Source: Oscillospiraceae bacterium
Lineage (GTDB): Bacteria; Bacillota; Clostridia; Oscillospirales; Ethanoligenentaceae
DNA length: 5,005 nt
Reading direction: 5' to 3'
NCBI GenBank assembly: GCA_003518885.1
Contig: DOXU01000142.1
Coordinates: 1-5,005 of the forward strand
Positions 1-4,978 of this stretch are shown in pieces; the first letter of the stretch is position 1, and every line of letters starts with the position of its first letter. The translations under genes were made by a program, and so were the position numbers. Under the pieces are notes generated by a model that was given only the letters and a program-made list of their open reading frames with translations, searched no databases and was not told the DNA's origin.

Positions 1-135
1 AAGAGACGGAAACACTTCTTCCCCACCTGGCGTCTTCATCCGAATGGTGGGGGGCGTCTGCCCCGACAAAAGCGCCGTGGCCGCCGCTTTGGCCGCCCCG
101 GTCGCACAACTTCCCGTTGTCACCCCGGTACGCAA
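1..135 (-). CDS. cbiD: CbiD, cobalt-precorrin-5B (C1)-methyltransferase, N-terminal part (cut by window edge)
   Basis: The first 45 residues of the protein are present; the rest lies left of position 1. They begin LRTGVTTGSCATGAAKAA, the characteristic N-terminal glycine/threonine/cysteine segment of CbiD. In the anaerobic B12 pathway CbiD methylates C1 of cobalt-precorrin-5B using S-adenosylmethionine, in the cytoplasm. I place the start at TTG 133-135 because AAGAAGGA ends 6 nt before it and no ATG, GTG or other TTG exists in frame back to the stop at 244-246. With this start the protein lacks the roughly 10 residues that usually precede LRxG. An ATT at 175-177, just after an A6G7 tract, would add 14 residues and is the alternative. 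The gene follows cbiC on the same strand but after a 403-nt gap, unlike the tight spacing elsewhere. The family call is firm; the start is not. Confidence 0.9.
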   Translation of the reverse strand, partial: MRTGVTTGSCATGAAKAAATALLSGQTPPTIRMKTPGGEEVFPSL

Positions 136-141
136 GGCTTT

Positions 142-149
142 TCCTTCTT
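142..149 (-). promoter_or_regulatory. Ribosome binding site of cbiD, decides the TTG start
   Basis: On the minus strand AAGAAGGA is followed by a 6-nt spacer and TTG at 133-135. It is the best Shine-Dalgarno match in front of cbiD and the reason for choosing the TTG. A second purine tract (A6G7, 178-190) lies directly before the ATT at 175-177 but with almost no spacer. Confidence 0.55.
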
Positions 150-277
150 TTATTCTGGTGTTTTGTGGCGTGACAATCCCCCCCTTTTTTCGTTTATGCG
201 CAACCAGATACCAGAGTACTGTAAGGTCGCAAATTGAGGCGGCCTATCGGGCCGTATGTGATAAGAAGCGTTTTTTT

Positions 278-338
278 GCGCGAGCGCCCGCAGCCGGATG
301 ATGGGATACTCCCTTTTAAGGAAGGGAACTTCTCGCGC
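278..338 (-). repeat. Nested inverted repeats upstream of cbiD
   Basis: The minus strand carries GCGCGAG (332-338) and its exact complement CTCGCGC (278-284). Inside them is a second perfect stem, TCCCTT (322-327) with AAGGGA (310-315), and a 6-nt loop. On the minus strand the outer stem is followed by seven A, not T, so it is not a terminator for the cbi transcript. The segment TTCCTT (318-323), which spans the inner stem and its loop, is complementary to AAGGAA (141-146) in the proposed cbiD ribosome binding site. That would allow control of translation, but this is only a pairing possibility. Confidence 0.45.
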
Positions 339-386
339 TGGGCGTGGCTTTACTATAACCGTACTTTGGGCTTAAAACCAGGATGC

Positions 387-517
387 GCTGTGTGGTGTCC
401 ACCTTCGGGCACCGGAGTCTTCCGATTTTGCCCAGTTGCCCTTGGGCGAGTGCGCCTACCAGTGCAAGCAAAAAACAGGTTCTCCACCGGGCACTAAGGT
501 GCCATCAGGTACACAGC
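387..517 (-). ncRNA. Candidate structured RNA (unrecognised class) between cbiC and cbiD
   Basis: Reading the minus strand, GCTGTGT (517-511) pairs exactly with ACACAGC (393-387). Nested inside, GGCACC (503-498) pairs with GGTGCC (413-408). Within that lie AGTGC (495-491) with GCACT (465-461) and the hairpin GGCG-CACT-CGCC (456-445), giving a multi-branched shape of about 131 nt. An alternative hairpin, GGGCAACTGG (441-432) with CCGGTGCCC (415-407), forms nine pairs with one bulged A and one T-G wobble. It uses the same GGTGCC, so the two folds exclude each other, as in a riboswitch. Lying in the cbiC-cbiD gap, it would be part of the cbi transcript or a cbiD leader. I cannot match it to a known family; a degenerate cobalamin element or a chance GC-rich fold are alternatives. 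Confidence 0.4.
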
Positions 518-533
518 TGAAGGCGGCCTGAAA

Positions 534-548
534 CCGGGTTATGCCCGG
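534..548 (-). terminator. Weak hairpin across the cbiC stop codon
   Basis: On the minus strand CCGGG (548-544) and CCCGG (538-534) form a 5-bp GC stem whose 5-nt loop contains the cbiC stop codon, followed by TTTC. The stem is short and the T run poor, so it is at best a leaky terminator or a 3'-end stabiliser separating cbiC from the following gap. Confidence 0.2.
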
Positions 549-1180
549 CCGTCGCGCATCATATACAGGATGGCGTTGACAATCGCCGCCGCGACGGTAC
601 TGCCTCCTTTTCGCCCTTTTGCCACAATGGAAGGGGTGTTCGTTTGCAAGATGCATTCTTTAGAATCCACCACATTGACAAACCCAACCGGCACCCCAAT
701 GACGCAACGGGGATGTGCTTTGCCTTCTTCAATCAGCTCGGAAAGACGAATGAGCGCAGTCGGCGCATTACCCAGCGCAAAAATACCGTTTTTCGCATCA
801 GGCGCCAACCGCTCCATGCAAACAGCCGAACGGGTGATTTGCCTTTCTTTTGCCTCTTTTGCCACCGAAGCATCCCCAATCAGACAAACCACCTCTCCAC
901 CATATTTGCCCAGTTCCCGTTTGTTAATACCCGCCGCCGCCATCTTGGTATCGGTGACAATATGGCAACCCTCTCGGATGGCCGCCGCCGCCTGCTTGAC
1001 CACGTCTTGGGTAAAATGGAGAGCATGTGCGAACTCAAAATCGGCAGTGGTATGAATGACGCGCTTGACAATAGGCGCCTCTAACGGGGGGAAAGTCTGT
1101 TCCCCCAACAAACGCGTAATGGTGGCAAAACGCTCTTCCTCAATCTCGGCCGGCTTGATCACCGAAAATCCTTCAAACAT
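539..1180 (-). CDS. cbiC: CbiC, cobalt-precorrin-8 methylmutase
   Basis: A 213-residue cytoplasmic enzyme of the CbiC/CobH family, usual length about 210. It moves the methyl group from C11 to C12 of cobalt-precorrin-8, yielding cobyrinate. Visible signatures are VIHTTADFEF with the proposed catalytic His43, GNAPTALIRLSELI (137-150), GVPVGFVNVVDSKE (162-175) and GRKGGSTVAAAIVNAIL (189-205). The frame is open 16 codons further upstream, to 1228, but that stretch lies inside the end of cbiK. ATG 1178-1180 gives the normal family start MFEGF and has a GAGAG purine site 8 nt before it. It begins 16 nt after the cbiK stop, so the two are clearly co-transcribed. Nothing is missing or broken. The only neighbouring oddity is the long untranslated stretch that follows before cbiD. 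Confidence 0.95.
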   Translation of the reverse strand: MFEGFSVIKPAEIEEERFATITRLLGEQTFPPLEAPIVKRVIHTTADFEFAHALHFTQDVVKQAAAAIREGCHIVTDTKMAAAGINKRELGKYGGEVVCLIGDASVAKEAKERQITRSAVCMERLAPDAKNGIFALGNAPTALIRLSELIEEGKAHPRCVIGVPVGFVNVVDSKECILQTNTPSIVAKGRKGGSTVAAAIVNAILYMMRDGRA

Positions 1181-1196
1181 CTTGTATACTCTCTTT

Positions 1197-1985
1197 CTAT
1201 TTTGCCAAAGGGGTGGCCGCTTTTGCATGCTCTACAAACAACTGCTGAATGTCGGCCTCTTCCCCCAACCCTTTTTCTACAATTTTCACCTGATAGCCCG
1301 CCTTTGTCAACACCGTTTTCCATGTATGGGGCTTTTCTCCGTTAATATCATGCAAAGCATGCTCCCCTGCGACCACCAACAAAGGCACCAACCACACCTT
1401 TTTAATCGCTAATTTTTGCAGGGCCTGCAAAGTCGCCTGCATGTCGGGATACCCTTCTACCGTGCCAATTTGATAGGCCGTCTGTCCTTTGGCACGAAAT
1501 GCATAATCTAACGCCGCATAAGCTGCATTGGCAAAATGATTGGTTCCATGCCCAACCAAAACAGCTGCTTCGTCCTTTGCCAGCGGATACGCTTTAATGG
1601 CCCACTCTACAATATTTTGCATATCACCAGGCGTGGACAAAAGAGGCGCACCCACCTGCAAGGTTTGAAACCGCGCTTGGTATTGATGCAACACGGCCAA
1701 AAGACGCGCTGTCTCCACCCCATTGAGCAAATGCGTTGTCTGACAACGGACTTGCTCGTACCCTTTGGCCAACAGGTCTTGCATGGCCTCCTCCATTGTA
1801 CGAATGGACAAGTTTTCTTTTTCTTTCAGACGATGAATGACCATCTGACTACTAAACGCCCGGTAAAGATCCTCTTGGGGGAACGCCTTTTGCAAAGCCT
1901 TTTCCACCGCGCCAATGGACGCCTCCATCGGTTTTTTATAGGTTGAACCAAAACTGACAACCAACAGTGCTTTTTTTCCTTTCAT
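1197..1985 (-). CDS. cbiK: CbiK, anaerobic sirohydrochlorin cobaltochelatase
   Basis: A 262-residue class II chelatase that inserts Co2+ into sirohydrochlorin, the committing step of the anaerobic B12 route. It opens MKGKKALLVVSFGSTYKK, the typical CbiK first strand. The metal and catalytic residues are in place: His146 in LVGHGTNH, Glu177 in GTVEGYP, and His209 in VAGEHALHD, matching His145, Glu175 and His207 of Salmonella CbiK as I recall that sequence. The length is also that of CbiK (about 264) rather than the short CbiX. There is no signal peptide, so it should be cytoplasmic, unlike the exported CbiK forms of some sulfate reducers. AAAGGA lies 10 nt before the ATG. It follows the cobalt importer after a 271-nt AT-rich gap that may hold its own promoter or a control element, and precedes cbiC by 16 nt. 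Import and insertion of cobalt are thus encoded together. Confidence 0.95.
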   Translation of the reverse strand: MKGKKALLVVSFGSTYKKPMEASIGAVEKALQKAFPQEDLYRAFSSQMVIHRLKEKENLSIRTMEEAMQDLLAKGYEQVRCQTTHLLNGVETARLLAVLHQYQARFQTLQVGAPLLSTPGDMQNIVEWAIKAYPLAKDEAAVLVGHGTNHFANAAYAALDYAFRAKGQTAYQIGTVEGYPDMQATLQALQKLAIKKVWLVPLLVVAGEHALHDINGEKPHTWKTVLTKAGYQVKIVEKGLGEEADIQQLFVEHAKAATPLAK

Positions 1986-2036
1986 CGCCCCTAGTTCCTT
2001 TCTATTCTCTACTGATAAAATGAGTGGGATAAACGG

Positions 2037-2134
2037 CTGCCCGATGAGCGAAAACCGGTTTTTTCTAAAGAAAAGTTTTTTTGCAAAATACGTTTCCTTT
2101 ATTCTTTAGAAAATGGCGTTCCCCCATCGGGCAG
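2037..2134. repeat. Compound 98-bp inverted repeat before cbiK
   Basis: Two perfect inverted repeats are nested: CTGCCCGATG (2037-2046) with CATCGGGCAG (2125-2134), and TTTTCTAAAGAA (2061-2072) with TTCTTTAGAAAA (2102-2113). The intervening arms are only partly complementary and the central loop is 29 nt. On the plus strand the outer arm is followed after 6 nt by a T7 tract, which could make a plus-strand terminator. On the minus strand there is no T run. I see no target-site duplication beside the ends, so a miniature transposon is possible but unsupported. It lies 52 to 149 nt before the cbiK start, a position fit for an operator or leader RNA. Confidence 0.6.
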
Positions 2135-2151
2135 AATCGTGTTTTTTTATT

Positions 2152-2241
2152 TTAAACCAAAATAAAATGAAAATACCAATACACTAACAAAAGGTGGACC
2201 GCAAGCAAATGGGGAATAGCACATTTTGGGCAAACAACCAT
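2152..2241 (-). CDS. Possible 29-residue small protein with a CPKC motif
   Basis: Directly after the cbiO stop, AAAAAGGA is followed by a 9-nt spacer and ATG (2239-2241). The frame encodes MVVCPKCAIPH and then a hydrophobic stretch rich in Leu, Val, Tyr and Phe, ending in TAA at 2152-2154. A CxxC pair plus His11 could bind a metal, and residues 12-29 could enter the membrane, which would fit a transporter-linked microprotein. Against it, the hydrophobic part is what any T-rich non-coding DNA would encode in this frame, and 29 codons is well within chance. I do not recognise a family. It is listed because the ribosome binding site and its position between cbiO and cbiK are good. Confidence 0.25.
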   Translation of the reverse strand: MVVCPKCAIPHLLAVHLLLVYWYFHFILV

Positions 2242-2256
2242 TGCGCCGTATCCTTT

Positions 2257-3099
2257 TTACTTTTTGCTTGCACGCAAGGCTTGTCCAAAAATCTTGCGCG
2301 CCTCCCCAATGGTAAAAGGGAGTTCGCCGGGCGGCAACAGGCCGTCTTTTTGCAAGATTTCGGCCAAATGAGCCACGCGTGGAAGCCTTAATCCCATGCT
2401 ACGCAGCCTTTGCTTTTCCTTGAAAACGGTTTTGATTGGCCCATTGGACACCACTTTACCATCCGCCAACAAATAAACACGCTGGGCCAAAAGAGGCACC
2501 ATATCCGTATCATGCGTGGAAAAAATGAGCGTAATCCCCAGGTCTTGATTGATCTTTTGCAAAAGTTCCACCAGGGCATAAACACCATGGGGGTCAAGGG
2601 CTGCGGTCGGTTCATCCAAAACCAAAACCTCGGGTTGCATGGCCAACACACTGGCCAAAGCCACCCGCTTTTTTTGCCCTCCACTCAAGCTATGCGGACT
2701 TTTATCTACAAAATCCGCCATGCCCGTCATTTCCAAGGCCCAATCAATCCGCTCTTTTGTCTCCTTTGCCGGCAAGCGCATATTGTTTAGCCCATAGGCG
2801 ATCTCTTGCCTGACAGTTGAATTGAAAAGCTGATCATCCGGATCCTGAAAAACCATGCCGACTTTTTCCCGCACGGCATACAAGTGCTTTTTTTCTACAG
2901 AAAGCCCCGCCACTGTGACGGTGCCTTCTTTTGCCAACAACAACCCATTGAACAGCTGAAACAACGTGGATTTTCCGGCACCATTTGGCCCCAAAACAAC
3001 CACGCGTTCCCCTTTTTCAATTTGCAGATTGACGTCGGAAAGAGCCAGGCGCCCGGTTGGATATTGATAGGCCACCTGCTTCATCTCAATTAAACTCAT
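2257..3099 (-). CDS. cbiO: CbiO, ATP-binding subunit of the cobalt ECF transporter
   Basis: A 280-residue ABC ATPase that powers the CbiMNQO importer from the cytoplasmic side. The nucleotide-binding motifs are complete and in order: Walker A GPNGAGKST (37-45), Q-loop FQDPDDQLF (84-92), signature LSGGQ (138-142), Walker B VLVLDEP (158-164) with Glu163, and switch His196 in STHD. The FQDPDDQLF form of the Q-loop is typical of energy-coupling-factor ATPases. The remaining C-terminal 60 or so residues are the usual CbiO tail. The ATG has AAGGGG about 6 nt upstream and lies 13 nt after the cbiQ stop, so it is in the same transcript. Only one ATPase gene is present, so it should act as a homodimer. 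The gap that follows sets the transporter genes apart from cbiK. Confidence 0.95.
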   Translation of the reverse strand: MSLIEMKQVAYQYPTGRLALSDVNLQIEKGERVVVLGPNGAGKSTLFQLFNGLLLAKEGTVTVAGLSVEKKHLYAVREKVGMVFQDPDDQLFNSTVRQEIAYGLNNMRLPAKETKERIDWALEMTGMADFVDKSPHSLSGGQKKRVALASVLAMQPEVLVLDEPTAALDPHGVYALVELLQKINQDLGITLIFSTHDTDMVPLLAQRVYLLADGKVVSNGPIKTVFKEKQRLRSMGLRLPRVAHLAEILQKDGLLPPGELPFTIGEARKIFGQALRASKK

Positions 3100-3112
3100 G
3101 CTTGCCCCTTTT

Positions 3113-3892
3113 TTACAACAGAAAATTCAGTACCAAGGAAACGACGGGAACAATGGCCAAAGCCGCACATTTTTGCAAGGAAAGCGCGGAAACCCGCTCC
3201 GTATAATACGGCACGGGTTTCTGATCTTCACGGTAGCCACGGGAAGCCATGGCCCCATAAACACGCATACCACGCTCAAAGGATTCCAACAGGACACGGC
3301 CGGCAATCGCCCCAGCGTTTTGAATCTGCTCTAACCAAGTCAAACGGCGCACCGTCCGACTATGTTGGGCACGATGCATCCGACTGGAGGTGTCCTCCAG
3401 CAAGGCAAGATACCGTGCCATTAATTCGGCAATGTCGATCATCATACGCGGCAAGTGCAGCTCACGCAAGGTCTCCAAGATCTCGGTCATGGGGGTAGAA
3501 AACGCAAGCAGAGCAGCCAACGAAACGGCTGCCATGATGCGCGTCATCATCAGAAGACCAAGCCCAAACCCCTCTTGATACGCAATAAGGGTGAACGGAT
3601 GGCGGAGCAAAACAAACCACACGGTTTGTCCATGCGTAAAGATGACACTTAAAAACACCAGCCAAGCAATACTAAACGGCATGATGAGGCGCAACACAAG
3701 AGGGCGCCACGGCATTTTTAACGTGCCATACAGCACCACGGCAAACGCCCAGAGTATTGCGGCCGCGACAATCGACTGCACCAAGGCAGCAAGCACCACG
3801 CAAACAAGCAGAAAAACCGTTTTTACCCGGCCATCTATGCGAAAAAGAAAAGCATCTTTTTCCTCAATTGTCTGAAAAAACCCTAATTCCAT
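3113..3892 (-). CDS. cbiQ: CbiQ, transmembrane coupling subunit (EcfT type) of the cobalt transporter
   Basis: A 259-residue integral membrane protein that links the CbiMN substrate unit to the CbiO ATPases. Hydrophobic segments lie at about 25-57, 65-85, 106-132 and 242-259. Between them is the cytoplasmic helical region carrying the two arginine motifs that contact the ATPases: AQHSR (175-179) and AMASRG (214-219, within RVYGAMASRGY). Amphipathic coupling helices surround both. The length is normal for CbiQ (about 225-270). Its ATG shares one base with the cbiN stop (TAATG at 3890-3894), so translation is probably coupled; the GAGGAAGAG upstream is rather distant for a ribosome binding site. 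The gene order M-N-Q-O supports the call. The first motif has Ser where many EcfT proteins have Ala or Arg, which is within family variation. Confidence 0.92.
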   Translation of the reverse strand: MELGFFQTIEEKDAFLFRIDGRVKTVFLLVCVVLAALVQSIVAAAILWAFAVVLYGTLKMPWRPLVLRLIMPFSIAWLVFLSVIFTHGQTVWFVLLRHPFTLIAYQEGFGLGLLMMTRIMAAVSLAALLAFSTPMTEILETLRELHLPRMMIDIAELMARYLALLEDTSSRMHRAQHSRTVRRLTWLEQIQNAGAIAGRVLLESFERGMRVYGAMASRGYREDQKPVPYYTERVSALSLQKCAALAIVPVVSLVLNFLL

Positions 3893-4245
3893 TAATCTGC
3901 GTTCTCTTCCTCGGCTTCATCTTTTTTCTTACCAAACAGTTTTTGCCAATGATGGCCGACAATCAAGCCTGCACAGAAATTGGCAACCGAGAAGGCCCCT
4001 ACTTGTGCATCGCCTGGCAGTTCAACAAAAGGTTTATGTTCCACTTGGGTCATGTTATTGACCTTATCATCGGTACCGGTCGCTTCCATCTTATGGCTAT
4101 CCATATATTTACCCGAAACAAAAATAAACGCCAAAATGACAAACATGACAATGAGAATGGCACGCGTAAAGCCATCGAACCATTTAATCGATTTGGCTTT
4201 TTGATTTTGATTTGGATTTACTGCTGTATTATTTGAACTTTGCAT
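3892..4245 (-). CDS. cbiN: CbiN-like accessory subunit of the cobalt transporter (divergent)
   Basis: A 117-residue small membrane protein in the cbiN place between cbiM and cbiQ. CbiN transiently joins CbiM and promotes metal loading. Here a 25-residue Asn/Gln-rich head precedes a membrane helix at about 28-45. An extracytoplasmic stretch follows with GTDD (57-60), recalling the GTD of classical CbiN, then a second hydrophobic segment at 83-98 and a charged tail (KKKDEAEEEN). The classical W-E-P-P-S-G-E-x-E-S block before the second helix is absent; the sequence reads PFVELPGDAQVGAFSVANF. The ATG (4243-4245) begins one base after the cbiM stop, with AAGGGGGG about 10 nt upstream inside cbiM. 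The open frame extends to 4434 but that part overlaps cbiM and is not translated in my view. The call rests on position, size, topology and GTDD more than on strong identity. Confidence 0.75.
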   Translation of the reverse strand: MQSSNNTAVNPNQNQKAKSIKWFDGFTRAILIVMFVILAFIFVSGKYMDSHKMEATGTDDKVNNMTQVEHKPFVELPGDAQVGAFSVANFCAGLIVGHHWQKLFGKKKDEAEEENAD

Positions 4246-4246
4246 C

Positions 4247-4921
4247 TTAACGAGCCCCCCTTGTACGGAGATCGCCCACGCCCGGAAGCAAATCAGGACG
4301 GCGAGAAAGCATGATCTGCAAGACCACGGCGGTAAACACGCCCTCGGCAATGGCCAACGGGAACTGAGTTGGGCCATACCCCATGAAAAACACCATCCAC
4401 TGTTTAACCAGTGGCACGTGTCCATGCAGGTCAATCGCTAACTCTAGGGCACTGGTCAGGTAAGTGACCAAGTCCCCGATAAGGCCGGCAAGGAAGGCCG
4501 CCACCCAAATTGGACATTTGATCTTACGGAAGAATTTCCAAATGATAAACCCAGAGAGGGTCCCCGCAATCCCCATGGAAACGGTATTGGCCCCGATGGT
4601 GGTAATGCCCCCGTGCCCCAAGAATATTGCTTGGAAAAACAAAACTAACGCGGAAAGCACCACCGTAGCAAACGGCCCCACAATAATAGAGGCCAGTGGC
4701 GTACCACACGGATGGGAACAAGAACCGGTTACAGCAACCGGCAAATGCATGGAGGAGATAACAAATACTGCAACCCCCACCATGGCCGTTAACGGCTTAT
4801 AATATGGGCTATCCAACACCCGCTTCTTCATTTGGAGGACACCAGGCACAACCACTGCAGCGGTAATGCCATAGTACGTAATCAGGGAACCTGCGGACAG
4901 GATGCCGTCTTCAATATGCAT
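4247..4921 (-). CDS. cbiM: CbiM, cobalt-binding membrane subunit of the ECF transporter
   Basis: A 224-residue integral membrane S-component that captures Co2+. It begins MHIEDGILS; the N-terminal Met-His of MHI, with the initiator Met retained or processed, places His2 as a metal ligand in this family. A second conserved His70 lies in VTGSCSHPCGTPL. Other hallmarks are LGHGGITTIGANTVSMG (101-117) and QFPLAIAEGVF (186-196). About six hydrophobic segments are visible (roughly 10-30, 44-60, 76-100, 106-130, 137-160, 183-205). The frame is open to a TTG at 4945, but I start at ATG 4919-4921 because GAGGAG (4929-4934) lies 7 nt before it, because MHI is the fixed family start, and because a terminator hairpin ends just upstream. 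Cobalt rather than nickel specificity is inferred from the cbi neighbours. It is the first gene of the operon. Confidence 0.96.
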   Translation of the reverse strand: MHIEDGILSAGSLITYYGITAAVVVPGVLQMKKRVLDSPYYKPLTAMVGVAVFVISSMHLPVAVTGSCSHPCGTPLASIIVGPFATVVLSALVLFFQAIFLGHGGITTIGANTVSMGIAGTLSGFIIWKFFRKIKCPIWVAAFLAGLIGDLVTYLTSALELAIDLHGHVPLVKQWMVFFMGYGPTQFPLAIAEGVFTAVVLQIMLSRRPDLLPGVGDLRTRGAR

Positions 4922-4942
4922 AAATTTTCTCCTCATTTTAAG

Positions 4943-4978
4943 CAAACAAAAACCTCTCGACCCAAAAAGTCAAGAGGT
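4943..4978 (-). terminator. Intrinsic terminator in the cbiM leader (attenuator)
   Basis: On the minus strand ACCTCTTGAC (4978-4969) pairs with GTCGAGAGGT (4961-4952) over ten pairs including one T-G wobble, with a 7-nt loop, followed by TTTT, G and TTT. This is a classical Rho-independent terminator, only about 30 nt before the cbiM start. In that place it most likely ends the leader prematurely when cobalamin or cobalt is plentiful. It could instead end an upstream transcription unit outside the window. Confidence 0.75.

Larger units (their letters stand above)
136..538 (-). other. 403-nt non-coding gap between cbiC and cbiD
   Basis: No convincing gene is found on either strand. Minus-strand frames are short, lack a Shine-Dalgarno site, or begin inside cbiC. 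Two longer plus-strand frames (44-301 and 234-497) overlap each other, have no family resemblance, and one runs antisense through the start of cbiD. The gap holds two nested inverted-repeat systems (387-517 and 278-338, listed separately), a perfect small stem CGGCC/GGCCG near 239-253, and an A6G7 tract at 178-190. Possible promoter elements for cbiD are weak: TTGCGA (227-232) and TATCTG (205-210) with a 16-nt spacer and a TGn extension. I do not see the usual cobalamin-riboswitch words (GCCACTG, a GGGAA box, a terminal ACCTGCC). Confidence 0.6.
1986..2256 (-). other. AT-rich 271-nt gap between cbiO and cbiK
   Basis: The gap holds a compound inverted repeat (2037-2134) and a possible 29-codon ORF (2152-2241), both listed separately. 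Between them on the minus strand is a T-rich tract with loose promoter-like words, for example TTGGTA then TTTAAA spaced by 17 nt, and TTGTTA then TTTTAT spaced by 17 nt. Each matches consensus at only four of six bases per box, so they are suggestive at most. No terminator with a T run on the minus strand is seen after cbiO, so readthrough into cbiK remains likely. Confidence 0.5.

Noticed and set aside
44..497. Two overlapping plus-strand open frames (44-301 and 234-497)
   Set aside because: They overlap each other, run antisense to cbiD and the structured gap, have no recognisable motif, and their composition (Trp, Cys, Pro, Arg rich) looks like translated GC-rich non-coding DNA.
387..517. 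A standard cobalamin riboswitch in the cbiC-cbiD gap
   Set aside because: Some words are vaguely similar (GCACTGG, AATCGGAAGAC), but the GGGAA/CCCGCCACTG core and terminal ACCTGCC are missing and the enclosed length is too short.
456..656. Minus-strand 66-codon frame across the end of cbiC
   Set aside because: It overlaps cbiC in another frame and has no ribosome binding site or family resemblance.
2037..2134. Insertion sequence or MITE
   Set aside because: Ends are inverted, but no target-site duplication, transposase fragment or second copy is seen in the window.
2388..2790. Frames of about 100-126 codons on both strands inside cbiO
   Set aside because: They are shadows of the conserved ATPase gene, with no motif of their own.
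4246..4434. N-terminal extension of CbiN into cbiM
   Set aside because: The extra 63 codons lie wholly within cbiM in another frame, while ATG 4243-4245 has a good ribosome binding site and gives a normal CbiN length.
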